This document shows positions 49,500-61,124 of a DNA stretch of 64,000 bases, piece after piece. The stretch lies in contig OX465286.1 of NCBI GenBank assembly GCA_949987705.1, positions 20,473,676 through 20,537,675 on the forward strand, given 5' to 3'. Under the pieces are notes generated by a model. It was given only the letters and a program-made list of their open reading frames with translations, searched no databases and was not told the origin of the DNA. Position numbers and translations under genes: made by a program. The first letter of the stretch is position 1, and every line of letters starts with the position of its first letter. Source of the DNA: Thereva unica. Lineage: Eukaryota; Arthropoda; Insecta; Diptera; Therevidae.

Positions 49500-51958
49500 A
49501 GTCCTAGAACTTTGAGAAGCTACCATATTCTACAGTGGCAATGATGAAATCATAATGAACCTGTAGGTGGAGAGACTGTACCCTCAAGCCTCAAATAAAC
49601 AACGCCATAGACTTCACTTAAATTAGCGACCTTAAGAATGAAATTTAGGTTTCATAATCTAACGTTCATCATGATGAACACGACAACAGAAGAAAAACCA
49701 GAATAAATAAAAGGCCTACCGATTCAGTAACCGTCAGTGGTATTCAATCGATCAAATGCAGCAAAAAAACTGTGCGCCCCAGAACGGTCTCTGTGAATAT
49801 ATAAGAAAGCTATCGGAGCACCTAAAAGCGAGAACTGGCAGGAATATGGCGAGTCATTATCAAAAGAACTAGATATTCTGCCAGACTAGGCAAGATCTGA
49901 AGCAAGGAGCACTCCAATCCGACTTTCTTCAATGATACGGAAGGGACGTGAACAAAAACATCTGTAGAGACACTGCAGTTGCTGGTAAATACGATATTCC
50001 TAGGATGCACGAAAGACGCTCAAGAGGACATCGATACAGGTGAGCAGATAGGCGGGGTGCACTCGAAAGACTGGCTCAACTCGCTGTGTAGCAGGGGAGA
50101 AGTTTGCCGCAATCGACAACCTCCCAGCCTACAAATCAGCTGGACCCGAGAGTCTCTTCTCTAACCTGCTACAAGAAACAAAATAACTAACTTCGCCTTT
50201 AAAAGCAGCTTTCTATATGGCCACATTTCACAGATGTGGAGTAAAGTGAAAATGGTCTTTATACCGAAAACTGAAAAAAGAAGACTACATACACAGCTAC
50301 AGATTTCAGATCGACAAGCCTCTACTCTTTTCTGCTGAAAACTCTGGGGCAGATAATCAAACTCGAGTGAAAAGCTCAACATGCCTACTGCAAAGCCAAG
50401 TCTATAGAATCTGCGATCAGTGAAGTTGTCCGACCCGTTGAGCAATTCATATTAGCGATCTTTCTAGACATACAAGGCGTTTTGAATAATATAACGAATC
50501 CAGCTATCCCAGCATCCCTGACAGATTTAGGGTTGGAGGCAACGCTTGACCGATGGAAAGCTATCATGCTGCAAACCAGAGATATTGATGCGGATCTTGG
50601 AAGCTGTAAATTACTAGAAGGGTTAGTAGAGGCACACCACAGGGAAGAGTGCTGTCCCCGGTCTAGTAATAGACAACATTCTCAGGAAACTACAAGAAGA
50701 AGGAACTAGATTTAGGGCGCATATCCTGGTGAGTTAGTAATTTTAGTTTTGTGGTAAATATGTACCTACACGTAATGAGCGAGATTTTGGAAAGAGCTCT
50801 GAACAGAGAGGAAATGGGCCAAAACCTGTGGTCGGTGTGCTAACCCTGCAGGTACATTACTGCTGCTGTTCACTACAAGAATAAATAAACCAACTTTCAA
50901 CTGTCCAAGATGGGATGGAGAATAGTTACATCTAGCCTGCACGGTGCCTATAGGTATTATACTTGACCCTACTAAAATGAGCTGGAGACTCAATTATTAA
51001 GGAATGTCAGGAGGTGCTATATAGCTCAATACTCATGCAAGAAAATGCTTGAGAAAAAATGGAGGCGTAAGCCACGAATGCTGCTATTGATGTACACAGC
51101 CATCGTACATCTCATTTTCACATATGAATAGTATGGTGGCCACCATTAAGGAAGTAACGCAACTGTACCAATGTAGGCACGGTCCAGAGAATGGCATGCA
51201 TATGCACCACAGGACCATTCCTGCCTTCTTCCAGTAGACTTCCACACTAAGTACGAGCATTTTATTTTATGTGGAAGAGTCTAAGCAAAGATGTCCCCCT
51301 TTATACTACCAGCCCGTCAAGTCGTTTACTTCATGGTACAATGTGTGGTAGTAAGTTTAGCTCGAAGATAGAAGGATATAATAGGCTAAGGTAGTCTTGA
51401 GGATGCATGAGGAGGAGGCAGTGAACTTGTTGTATGAGTTCAATTTTTTCAGCAGCCGATTGAGCCACAGCAATTGGGGTTAGCAGGAGGCAGAGAGAGA
51501 ATTCGAGTATGGGTGCCTATTTAGCGGAAGAGGTAAACCTGCCTATCAACACGATTAAAAGACATATTTACCTACACTTCCTATCCTGATCCTAATGCAG
51601 ATAGAAAGAATTAACAAAATAATATAAGCCGCCCTACCACAAAAGCAGAACTGATAACTTCTTAAAGCTATCCCACTTGAGTTCAGGTAGAACTATAGCT
51701 GTGCATACGAGATACTGGCTAATAGGAGACCATGCATCAATAATGTGATCACATTCAAGACATCTTTCCATAGCTGCAAGAATCTAAATGAAAAAGAATA
51801 TGTTAAGCACTTCGTATGCTAATCTCCGGCACTAGCCAGACACAGTTTATTTGACAGCCACGCACTGAACGAGTTTGAAGACCTAGCAACAGATCATCTA
51901 AGGTACTCAATGCAGTTCTTGAATACTAAAATGGATTTAAGAACCAAGATTATATAGT
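49500..51958 (+). pseudogene. Heavily decayed LINE(s), RTE-like start and LOA/I-like RT
   Basis: At 49500-49640 there are traces like the RTE endonuclease at 24835 (GGAGTCCTAGAAC... and ACCATATTCTACAGTG). From about 50120 a LOA/I-type RT can be followed through frameshifts: SAGPESLFSNLL, FLDIQGVLNNITNPAIPASL at 50461-50520, and RGTPQGRVLSPV near 50632-50665. At 51770-51950 the knuckle-like 3' domain reads EYVKHFVC.SPALAR and ALNEFEDLATDHLRY. No frame longer than 75 codons survives. Confidence 0.6.
51278..51400 (-). repeat. LINE A/B-type 3' end fragment
   Basis: On the minus strand it ends CTTAGACTCTTCCACATAAA, and TACTACCAGCCCGTCAAGTC (plus strand) matches the shared UTR box. It lies inside the decayed LINE above, so it inserted later or marks a boundary. 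Confidence 0.55.
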
Positions 51959-53194
51959 CATGATAGGCAGAGCAATGGCTGCAGCAAAGGAAGCCTATGT
52001 AGCGCTAGGAAAATCAGCATCAGTTTATTAATAAAAATTTGACAAAACATATGTAGATTCCCAATAGAAATAGTAGAGGAAGTACAGGACAAAAATGAAG
52101 AGAACAGTAAATAACAGTGCCTGGAAAAGAAGGTACAGGCTCGAGTTGTGCCAAATATACAAAAAAAAACTGAAATAACCAAATGCATTAAGAACGCACG
52201 ATTATGCTTGAAAGGATATGTAATGAGTGCTCCTTTAAAAAATCCTTTTCCCCTAAACGCGAGAGAGAAGAAAGCCACAAGGAAGACCTAGGAAGAGACA
52301 TAGAAATGGATTTACGCTTACCAACTGGAAGAGTAAGGCGCTAAGACCTCGGATGACGGAAAGAATGCTAGAGGGAGCCTAGGCTGTAGGGCACCAGTGA
52401 TGGTTATGATGAAGGCAATACAAAGTGGCATCAATTGACCACCTTTCAGCTACCCTCAAAATTGGTTTGTATTATCTGTAATTCAACAAAATCAAAAAAA
52501 AAATCCATTTTGATATTAGCAGACAGGCCTAATGTAAACAAACGTTACCACTGAAACAATCTTTAATATCGTATCCTAACGTTAAAAAAGAAACGGAGCT
52601 CAAAACAGAATTGAAATAATGTAAAGAAATTTCCTTTTATACCCTTTCAACGCCTTGTGGTAAGTAAGAAAATCCCAACAAGAATAAGTTTCATCGAAAC
52701 ACTTCACCCTTTTTCACTACAAAACCACTTTCTACTTCTCTTAACGCACTTTCTTTAAACAGTTCAAAGTATTCTTTATATATATATATATATATATATA
52801 TAGTTTTTGTTTAGCAAATTTAACGCGTTTATATCTTTTTATTATGAAAATCTTAGGAGACGATATTGAATATCATCTTTGAAACAAAACATAACCTTTA
52901 AGTGACATTTGTTGTCTGCCTTTAAGGGCATGTTCTACATGGTTTGTTTTTCGCATATATCCGTTTTTTCGTCATAGATGGAGCTTCAGTTTCAATAAAT
53001 GCACATTTTATGATTACCTTCCACAGTATAATTTATAAATAAACACAATATTTAATTTTAATTTATTAATTAATTTTTTGTTTAAAATGTTCAATCATAT
53101 TATAGTAAAAAATAAAAATTAATAAATTAAATATATATCTTTAAAAAGTGACATCTATTTGAAAATAATAATAAACTTTTAAAATGTCTCTTCT
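51959..53194. other. No recognisable gene; TA microsatellite
   Basis: A (TA)n tract at 52778-52802 is the only structure. A 106-codon minus-strand frame at 51958-52278 looks like chance. Confidence 0.5.
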
Positions 53195-53610
53195 TACTAT
53201 GATTACATGCCGGATCGAGGACTTGACTTGAGATCCAACTGACAGTTTAATCCGCGGCGAAAGTTCACCACCTTGAGAGCTTGACTTCAAGCCGGCTTGA
53301 AATATATTTGACACTTCGCATAAGTTTGCTTCGAAATGCGTGATGGAACAAACGATTTTTTCTCATTTATGTGCAGCTTAAATAAATAGAATAAATTTAT
53401 TAAGTGAATTGCATCAGAAGTGAAATGTACAACCAACGGAGAACTAATTTCAAAACTCAAGCGCTGAAGCAGGGGTTACATGGCCAATTTCAAGTCGATC
53501 CGACAAATTTTTCGGATCTACTTGAGTCAAGCTTCCTTGAAGTCGATCTGAGGTTACATGACTTTCAAGTCTACTTGAAGCCGACTTCAAGTATGCATGT
53601 AATCATAGTA
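53195..53610. mobile_element. 416-bp MITE with TACTATGATTACATG ends
   Basis: TACTATGATTACATGC at 53195-53210 and its exact reverse complement at 53595-53610. Subterminal CTTGAAG/CTTCAAG motifs recur in both orientations. No ORF. Class unknown. Confidence 0.75.
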
Positions 53611-53763
53611 TCTCACAAAAGAACAAAAATTGGGCTTATTTAGCAAAACATAAATTTAAAAATAAATAAATAACTCAATTATAATACCTGTGACACACTA
53701 TATTTTCATTATGATGGTTACTTTCATTATGATGGTAAAGGAAATGATGGGGTGGCACATATA

Positions 53764-54068
53764 GGCCTCGATTCCCAGATCCGGCGGCGCGGAAGTGAGT
53801 GCGAATTTGACACTTTGCGATTCACAAATCCGCAGTCGCGGATTCAATTAAATCAAAAATTCGGAGTGAAGACTCACACGATAATAAAATACCCGATGTC
53901 GGTTTATCTTAGGCGCATTTGTGGTTTCAAATCCGCAGAAAATTTGTTGCGGATCACACTTTTAAAGCGCGGAAAATGTCAAAAAGAGATTCGCGGTTGC
54001 GGATTTGAGAATCGCAAAGTCTCAAATCCGCACTTACTTCCGCGCCGCCGGATCTGGGAATTGAGGCC
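53764..54068. mobile_element. 305-bp MITE with ~40-bp GC-rich ends
   Basis: GGCCTCGATTCCCAGATCCG, then GCGGCGCGGAAGTGAGTGCG, pairs with the right end, with two or three mismatches. ATA precedes and follows it, giving a possible 3-bp duplication. The interior continues the palindrome weakly (ATTCGCGG and CCGCGAAT-type blocks). Confidence 0.8.
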
Positions 54069-54720
54069 ATAGGCCATAGAGTGAGGATATAAAACCTGCA
54101 TGTTTTTGGTTTTAATTTTCAGTCATTTTAGCTGTGCCAATTGGTTTTACAGGGGGTCTAAATTTGAATTTTTCAGTTGCTGACTCTGATGTGGGTGTGG
54201 TCTTGGGTGCTACTGAGCGCCACCTGCGTAAAATTCAACTAACTTCATGTGGAGCATGTCAGCTTTAGGCGACACCTGTGGCCAAAAATGAACTAATAGT
54301 TTAATTTCTGCTACCCATCCATTTCCGGTTATTTTCCCCATAATAGTTTGAACTCCTTGTATAGTCTCCATAGTATTTTTCAAAAATATTTTTTAAAGTA
54401 GTAAAGAAAACATCCTTGCAAATGAATGCTTAACTATCGTCAAATCGTATTATTTTATTTTAAAATATAGTTTTTATTTTTCCAGCAGATGTCACTTAAC
54501 CGAATTTACAGTCCGGATGAATGTAAAATACTTCCATTATGATGGCAAAAGCCCAGTTACCTTCTAGACAAGTCGCCCTTATTTAATTACACAGTGGTTA
54601 TATAGGTTTTTATGTGCCCCATGATTTTATTTTAGTTTGTTAAGTCCTAGAATATTACTTAATCCGCTGACGCAGCGACACAAAGTGCATATTGGAATAC
54701 GACATGAGAAAATAGGGTAG
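54069..54720. other. No recognisable gene
   Basis: No frame or repeat can be supported. Confidence 0.5.
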
Positions 54721-54723
54721 CCT

Positions 54724-56122
54724 CGAATTGCACATCTTCCTTTTTTAAGATTTATGATCCCTCGGGTGACAGGGGTCCTGAGCCGGCTACCTGACCCCGA
54801 GCTAGAGCATGCGTTGTCGTAAAACTCGTCGCATCTACCCAGGACAACGCAAAGAGTGCACGAGTGATTTGGAATTTTTAACGCATGCACAGAAGCAGGT
54901 AAAATATGCTCGGTAGAGTGGAATTTACAACGCGTGGGCAGGAGAACTTTGAATGTGTGCGTTTAACAAAAATATGTTTTCATGTAAGAAAACTTGCGGG
55001 GTATTTTAGCACAAGTTTTAAGATATCTATGAAAATTTGTAATTATTAAATTATTTCGATCTTGACTTTTTCCCAAAGGCAGCCAGAAGAATTTTATTTT
55101 CGGATAATTTTCGAACACATATATTTCGTAAAAAGAAATACTTCTGGCAGCCCGGAGGGCTTTTGTCAAGAAGTGGATTAAAATAATATTACTTTAAAAG
55201 GTTTTAAGATTAATTGCAGCCTGGAGGGCTTTTGTCAATAAATACATTGAAATAATATTATGTACTTTAAAAAATTTTAGGATTAGTTGCAGCCCGGAGG
55301 GCTTTTGTCAATAAATAGATTGAAATAATATTATGTACTATAAAAAGTTTTAGGATTAAGAATGGATTAATAAATAAAAAAAAAAAAAAAATATTAAAGC
55401 ATGCTTACATTAACAAAAAATTAAATTTTCTTAGCTTTATAAAAATTTGAAATTAATTTAACAAATTCCATGCGATGCATTTCATTTCTTTCCGGGTCTT
55501 CTGCTTTTTTTGTTTTATAAAATTGTATAATTGACTCTACTTCTAATCTTACATCTTTCACCTAAAAACTTTCTTTTGAATATGCGCAACGAACTTCAGA
55601 AATAAAATCCATTACTTGACAAAAAATCCATTTCTTTACAAAAGCCCTCCAGGCTGCAATTAATCTTAAAACCTTTTAAAGTAATATTATATATAGCCTG
55701 CCAGAAGTATTTCTTTTTACGAGATATGTGTTCGAAAATTATCCGAAAATAAAATTCTTCTGGCTGCCTTTGGGAAAAAGTCAAGATCGAAATAATTTAA
55801 TAATTACAAATTTTCATAGATATCTTAAAACTTGTGCTAAAATACCCCGCAAGTTTTCTTACATGAAAACATATTTTTGTTAAACGCACACGTTCAAAGT
55901 TCTCCTGCCCACGCGTTGTAAATTCCACTCTACCGAGCATATTTTACCTGCTCCTGTGCATGCGTTAAAAATTCCAATTCACTCGTGCACTCTTTGCGTT
56001 GTCCTGGGTAGATGCGACGAGTTTTACGACAACGCATGCTCTAGCTCGGGGTCAGGTAGCCGGCTCAGGACCCCTGTCACCCGAGGGATCATAAATCTTA
56101 AAAAAGGAAGATGTGCAATTCG
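54724..56122. repeat. 1.4-kb palindrome
   Basis: Arms of about 480 bp (54724-55210 and 55640-56122) are near-identical inverted copies starting CGAATTGCACATCTTCC. Both arms contain the block TCGGGTGACAGGGGTCCTGA, then GCCGGCTACCTGACCCCGAG, and an open frame starting MHALKIP. The centre holds a tandem repeat. Outer flanks differ and no target duplication was found. It lies next to the Helitron-type helicase fragment. Confidence 0.8.
55150..55365 (+). repeat. Three tandem ~72-bp units in the palindrome centre
   Basis: GCAGCC(C/T)GGAGGGCTTTTGTCAA at about 55147, 55217 and 55289, each followed by a TTGAAATAATATTATGTACT-like and AAAAAGTTTTAGGATTA block. The repeat unit also spans the arm boundary, so it may have mediated the inversion. 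Confidence 0.75.
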
Positions 56123-56239
56123 AGTGCTACCAGAAAATAGCACGATTACTGTTGCACGGTTTCTTACCAGACGTCAGAATCTCAAGAAGATCCTTGTTTG
56201 TGTTCTAATTATTTTTGGTACAGCTTATGAACTTAAAAG

Positions 56240-56386
56240 TTTTTTTTACCTATTTTATTATTTTTTAGAATTTAGTTTGATCTTTGGCTTGTATCATTAT
56301 GTAAACTACTCATCCTTTCCAACTGTTTCATTGCATCTTTATTGCACGGTTTCTTATCTGTTAATTTCTGACAATCAATATTCGAA
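56240..56386 (-). pseudogene. Helitron/PIF1-type helicase, 3' piece
   Basis: The minus strand reads NIDCQKLTDKKPCNKDAMKQ then LERMSSLHNDTSQRSN and a stop, which continues the helicase frame interrupted at 61125. The short sequence after the motif-VI-like region resembles Helitron and PIF1-like helicase tails. Confidence 0.6.
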
Positions 56387-56505
56387 AATTCAGCCAGCTG
56401 CGCAGAATTGGCAGCATCGCAGTCACGTAGCTGCACAGGGAACTGTCAAAACGGGCAGAATTTTTATACGGGTGGCTGCAAATTATTATGCCATTATATT
56501 TGAAA

Positions 56506-57841
56506 ATGGAAAGTGCGGTTGTTGAAATTTCAAATTTGGTAATTCCTTTTCTGTTGGGCGAAGGCGCTGCTTGCAGAAAAGTTATACATACGCGTTTCAG
56601 AAATAGAAAAAGGAAACTGAAATTGCTAAATACAGCTTGATACCAAGAAGTAGAGTTGAAAAAATTTGTAATTATATGGACGTAATCGACAAATATGACG
56701 ATGAAACTTTCAGAAGGCATTTTAGAATGTCAAGGCACTGCTTTCAGGTAAGCATGTTCAATAAAGGCAAAACCTTTAACTATTTACTGCTCACAGTTAT
56801 TGCAGAGCAAATTGGATCAATTAATGAAACCAAGCCCAAGACGTCCGAGAATTGAAATTAAAAAAGCTATTCTGTTGACGCTGTGGACATTATGTAATAT
56901 GGATAGTTTCAGAGCCATAGCCGATAGATTTAATGTTTCTCAAGGAAGTGCCCACTCTTCAGTAATGTACATTTGTAATCTCTTAGCAATGTTGTCGAAA
57001 GAGATTATAAAGTGGCCTTCTTCTGGAGAAATGTGGACATTAGTTAGACGATTCGATTCACTGAAGTCCCCCAACAGCTTCCAGGGAGTCGTTGGATGTG
57101 TGGAATGTATGCATATTGCAATCCCAGCACCGCAGGAAAGCAGTAGTAGTTACTACAACAGGAAGGGGTATCATTCTCTTATCTTGCAGGTACATTTTAC
57201 ATCTATCCGAATTCCACAATGCAGTTTATTTAATTTTCAGGGAATTTGTGATTGTTCATACAGATTCATAAATGTGTTCTTTGGATGGCCTGGGCGAAGC
57301 CACGATGCTAGTGTGTGGGTTAGTAGTGCCGTCGGACAAGGATTGGAAAATGGACGTATTACGTTGCCAAGTAATTGTCATATACTAGGTGATACAGCAT
57401 ATCCCTTGCGACCTTATATGATGGTTCCTTTTAAAGATAATGGCTATCTAGATCAAAAGAAAGTGCGTTTTAATAAGCTTCTGTCATCTACAAGAGTTGT
57501 TATATAACAGAGTTTTGGCATTTTAACAAGCAAGTATAAAGGGCGTTCCCTGTGACTCTAGTCTTTCATTAAAAAAAAAAAAAAAAAGCAAGTTCAGAAA
57601 ACTGAAGTTTTTAAATGTTTCTGAGCCTAAATATGCTAAATATTATGTACTTGCTTGTATAATATTACATAATATTATAATAAATGAAGACAATGATCAG
57701 TTTAATGACGAATATGAATTCCCTGGAGATACTCCGGACGAAGAGGTAAGTGCGCCTTTCGACTGCGCAGACTCAAATTCAGGTGGAAGGCTTAAAAGGA
57801 GTTTCTTGGCAGAAACTTTTTACAATGAAAACGTGCAGTAA
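56506..57841 (+). pseudogene. HARBI-type transposase, broken
   Basis: ATG at 56506 (MESAVVEISNLVIPFLLGEG), a frameshift near 56620-56637, then IPRSRVEKICNYMDV, YDDETFRRHFRMSRHCFQ, a 58-nt intron (56748-56805) and a second 51-nt intron (57190-57240), both GT-AG. The helix-turn-helix-like region is FRAIADRFNVSQGSAHS. Of the DDE nuclease residues the first Asp is Glu (GVVGCVECMHI, codon 57103-57105), the second is present (GRSHDASVW), and the third acidic position falls on a TAA stop (57505-57507, RVVI*QSFGIL). The frame then runs into a SINE tail and resumes to a stop at 57839-57841. Clearly inactive. Confidence 0.85.
57536..57585 (+). mobile_element. SINE tail-only insertion with 8-bp duplication
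   Basis: TATAAAGGGCGTTCCCTGTG-type sequence plus TCTTTCATT and an A run matches the last 45 bases of the SINE at 22834-23286. AAGCAAGT is duplicated at 57528-57535 and 57586-57593. It interrupts the transposase frame (TSKYK | KQVQK). Confidence 0.8.
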
Positions 57842-58514
57842 AGGCTCGCGCACATTAGGGCGGGCCGCACCGCACCGCATTGCATAACAAAAATCCTCCC
57901 ACATCACTTTCGAACATTTTACATGAACTATCGCACACTACAGGCAGGCCGCACCGGGCCGCATCGCAGCGCACTGGCGGATCGCTTGCTAGGCGTATTT
58001 TTGCGGCGATGTTATATGTTGTGATGCGGCCCGCCTCAGTGTGCGTTGGAAATCGCAGTTATCGGACGTTGTTGCTCGCGATTTTACTTTAATTATTGAC
58101 TCGATGTTCAACAATAGCAACTCAGGTAATTTGTTATTTTAATGTAAATCGTACTGTGCTTAATTATTTTACTATTTTTTTCGCTTTGTAACTATTCACG
58201 TCCCTTTTTACATTCTCGCATGGTGTTGGTGTTTTTCGTTAAGGAATGGATGAAGAATTACTAATTTCGTTAGTAGAACAGTACAAAGAATTGTACGACC
58301 TCCAACACCCCAATTATGATGATGCATACTCCTCGTCAAACAGAAGGTTGAATAAATATAACTCCTCATCAGAACTATCCATCGCTTTGGACTTCACGGC
58401 TGACTGATTCATTATTGCTTTGCGGCGCGGCCCGCTGCGACTCCTTATGTGCCTTGGCGCAATTTTGCAATGCGATGCGCTGCGGCCTGTCGCGGCTGTA
58501 GTATGCGCGAGCCT
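57842..58514. mobile_element. Harbinger MITE nested at the transposase stop codon
   Basis: Ends AGGCTCGCGCAC and GCGCGAGCCT, TAA on both sides (57839-57841 and 58515-58517). GC-rich inverted subterminal blocks (GGGCCGCACCGC; GCGGCGCGGCCCGC). The left TAA is also the transposase stop codon. 673 bp. Confidence 0.8.
58246..58407 (+). pseudogene. MADF-like N-terminal fragment inside the MITE
   Basis: MDEELLISLVEQYKELYDLQ then HPNYDDAYSSSNRR, about 53 codons to a stop. The first helix resembles MADF DNA-binding domains (LI..V....LYD..HP.Y.D), which occur in Harbinger-associated proteins. It is probably the leftover first exon of the MITE's autonomous parent. Confidence 0.55.
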
Positions 58515-58692
58515 TAAAATGTGCGCATATTGAGTATTGCATGCTCTCATTTTGTGTTTTGAAATAAAGCTCATATTTAGAAACCAAAACAAATTTTTAT
58601 TCACTAAATAACTTTAGAAAAAAATGTCTCCATAAATATAAACATAAAAAAAATGAATGCACTTCATAGATACTGCCTAACTCAAGGCATAG

Positions 58693-59330
58693 TCAGGTCT
58701 GTGAATATGTGTTTGTCAGGTTCGCCAAAATATCCTTAATTTCGTGCAAACAACTTAACTTCTCTTTTTCAATGGTATTTTTTTCCTTCTCAATTGCAAT
58801 ATATTCTTCGTGTCTTTGCTTTTCCTTTGCGTCTTCCTCTTGCCAATATTTAAGCATCTCAAAAGAAATTCCCGGTTTTTTCCTTTTAGAACAGGATTTC
58901 GTTATTGAACAGTCTTTGTTTGGAGAGCTTGGTGCGCTTGTGTTATCTGATCCATTAGAAGATGCAATGGAGCGGTCTACGGCGCTTGTACTATCTGATG
59001 CATGAGAACGGTCTACACTTAATTCTGTTGTAAAATTTTCGATTTCCAACGAATCTATAACCAAACCTACTGGTGGTACTATATTATGCTTGGTGCCGTA
59101 TATTTTATCAAAGTCGTCGTAGTATTTCCAACGTATAGCATCTCTTCCTGTTTTACCGTTTCTTTTCTTTATACGGTTATACGTAACGAGCATGTAACTA
59201 AATTTCTTCTTCACTTCATTCGCTGACACCGTGATATTAGGGTTTTTTGTCTTGATTTGTTTACAAATAATGTTCCACAATGTCGACAGGGATTTTTCGC
59301 CTTTTGTAAATTGGTTTGCGTCTCTATAAT
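58693..59330 (-). pseudogene. Harbinger Myb/SANT-like DNA-binding protein, main exon
   Basis: The minus frame reads YRDANQFTKGEKSLSTLWNI, KFSYMLVTYNRIKKRNGKTG and WKYYDDFDKIYGTKHN, a trihelix/Myb-SANT-like domain, then a Ser-rich linker and a Glu/Lys coiled-coil-like tail (EEYIAIEKEKNTIEKEKLSC) to a stop at 58693. Such proteins assist Harbinger transposases in DNA binding and nuclear entry. The exon is intact, but its 5' end is cut by the R1 fragment and the small first exon lies 1.6 kb away. Confidence 0.7.
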
Positions 59331-59339
59331 CCAGAATAT

Positions 59340-59920
59340 GGTGGAGGGGAGCCAAGAAGGGTGCGGCGGCAGATTGCGCGCTGCGAGTCCTTAAGGGAAT
59401 GGCAGGCGAAATGGGACGAGTCTGTTAAGGGTCGTTGGACCCACAGACTTATCCCTAATGTGGAAATATGGACTACGAGGGAGCGTGGGGAAGTAAGTTA
59501 CGACCTCACGCAGTTCCTGAGCGGACATGGGGGGTATAGGAAATACCTCCACCGCTTTGGGCACGATGATTCACCGTTGTGTCCGGTGTGCCCAGCGACG
59601 GAGGAAGACGCAGAACACGTCTTCTTTACCTGCTCGAGATTCGCCGAGGAAAGGGCGAAACTAGAAGAAAGGGTCGAGGAGCCACTAACGCCCGAAAACA
59701 TCCTAGACCATATGATGAGGTCTGAGGAAATGTGGAGGGACGTGGAAGCAACCCTCAAGACCATTCACAGAAAGCTAAGGCAAGAAGAAGCCGTAAGAAA
59801 TAGAGAAAGGCACAGAAATGCCGCGAGCAGAAGCAGCTGAATGAAGCTGAACGACCCCCGCGATGTAATGCTTATTAGCCAGTCCCGCGGGGGTGGATCA
59901 CGTCGGAGGGGCTTTTTTAG
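59340..59920 (+). pseudogene. R1-clade LINE C-terminal fragment
   Basis: The frame to 59840 reads CESLREWQAKWDESVKGRWT, HRLIPNVEIW, YDLTQFLSGHGGYRKYLHRF, then CPVCPATEEDAEHVFFTCSRF-like Cys/Cys/His/Cys knuckle residues and a Lys/Glu-rich tail. These are hallmarks of the R1 clade (R1, TRAS, Waldo). A GC-rich UTR with CCCGCG..CGCGGGGG follows. It starts in mid-protein, as truncated insertions do. There is no 28S rDNA around it, so this is not a canonical R1 site. Confidence 0.85.
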
Positions 59921-60072
59921 TTCTCATGTTCATAGACCCATATATGCGTATGTGCACTTATGTGTCCATATGTGTGTATGTGTGGATTTACGTGAAACAT
60001 AACCGTCATGCGGGATCGGCCAGTAAGGGGCACATGAGTCATGCCGGTAGCGAATGCTTTTTTACCCCCAGG

Positions 60073-60076
<4 letters not shown>

Positions 60077-60117
<41 letters not shown>
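60077..60117. repeat. TA microsatellite
   Basis: (AT)n of about 40 bases, matched by a second one at 60860-60894. Together they flank the palindromic element, which probably inserted into one TA tract. Confidence 0.9.
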
Positions 60118-60120
<3 letters not shown>

Positions 60121-60856
60121 GGTGAGAGAAAAGTCCGGCACCGGTTCGATATTTCCTAAACGGTAGGTTTTCGTGAAAAAAGTTTGTAGCAAAAGTTGCT
60201 CAGGTTGGAGGGTAGAATCGTTTGCACACGAAACTCACCCCCACCCACTCACCCCCTCGCAGGGGGTGGGGGTAAGTCTGAAATTTCAAATGGCAACCCC
60301 TATTTTTTCTCACGGATTGTGATTCTCCGAAGAAAAATATGAAACTTTTGTCTTAAAAGTTTTTTTATCCGAAGCTTCCCTGCACCCCCAAACGAACCGT
60401 TCTCGGACATTTTCCACCCCCAAAAATTCGTTTGGGGGTCCAGGGAAGCTTCGGATAAAAAAATTTTAAAACAAAAGTTTCATATTTTTCTTCGGAGAAT
60501 CATAATCCGTGAAAAAAATGGGGGTTACTATTTAAAATTTTTATCGAACAATTGCCGGACTATTCCCCACCCCTAAAAATTCGTTTTGGGGGTGCAGGGA
60601 AGCTTCGGATAAAAAAATTTTTTAGACAAAAGTTTCATATTTTTCTTCGGAGAATCACAATCCGTAAGAAAAAATAGGGGTTGCCATTTGAAATTTCAGA
60701 CTTACCCCCACCCCCTGCGAGGGGGTGAGTGGGTGGGGGTGAGTTTTGTGTTCAAACGAATCTACCCTCCAAGCTGAGCAACTTTTGCTACAAACTTTTT
60801 TCACGAAAACCTACCGTTTAGGAAATATCGAACCGGTGCCGGACTTTTCTCTCACC

Positions 60857-60859
<3 letters not shown>
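60118..60859. mobile_element. Palindromic CAGGGTG element, copy 2
   Basis: 742 bp, starting CAGGGTGAGAGAAAAGTCCG and ending with the reverse complement. Compared with copy 1 (36629-37215) it has one extra ~170-bp half-arm, so the centre contains three successive copies of the AGCTTCGGATAAAAAAA block. No coding capacity. Confidence 0.85.
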
Positions 60860-60896
<37 letters not shown>

Positions 60897-60937
60897 AATA
60901 ATATTATGCAGTAATATTCGCAAAAATAATTCCTTAC

Positions 60938-60960
60938 TCAATAACTACTTCTTCAGCCAT
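60938..60960 (-). pseudogene. Candidate first exon of the Myb/SANT gene
   Basis: ATG at 60960, MAEEVVI, donor GA|GTAAGG at 60938. It sits just inside the right terminal repeat on the correct strand, as expected for the gene start. Separated from the main exon by the R1 and palindromic insertions. Confidence 0.45.
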
Positions 60961-61124
60961 TTTCGCAGCAGCAGAACTTGGATTTGCAGTTAACTTTGGT
61001 TTACTGCGATTGCTGCGCAGGGCTGCCTACTGTGACTGAAAATTTGAATGCTCGGCTGAAATTCTTTTGCAGCGGTTTGATTTTTTGAATGACGTGCTGC
61101 CAATTCTGCGCAGCTGGCTGAATT

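Larger units (their letters stand above)
56387..61124 (+). mobile_element. PIF/Harbinger element, two genes, multiply invaded
   Basis: 30-bp perfect terminal inverted repeats start AATTCAGCCAGCTGCGCAGA at 56387, with the partner ending at 61124, and TTCGAA directly repeated at 56381-56386 and 61125-61130. Inside are a HARBI-type transposase (plus) and a Myb/SANT-like DNA-binding protein (minus), the usual Harbinger gene pair in convergent order. Later insertions are a SINE tail (57536), a Harbinger MITE (57842), an R1 fragment (~59340) and a palindromic element (60118). Classic Harbinger duplications are 3 bp, so the exact boundary is ambiguous. Confidence 0.85.

Noticed and set aside
59340..59920. 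R1 insertion marking a 28S rDNA locus
   Set aside because: No rRNA sequence lies on either side; the fragment is embedded in a Harbinger element.
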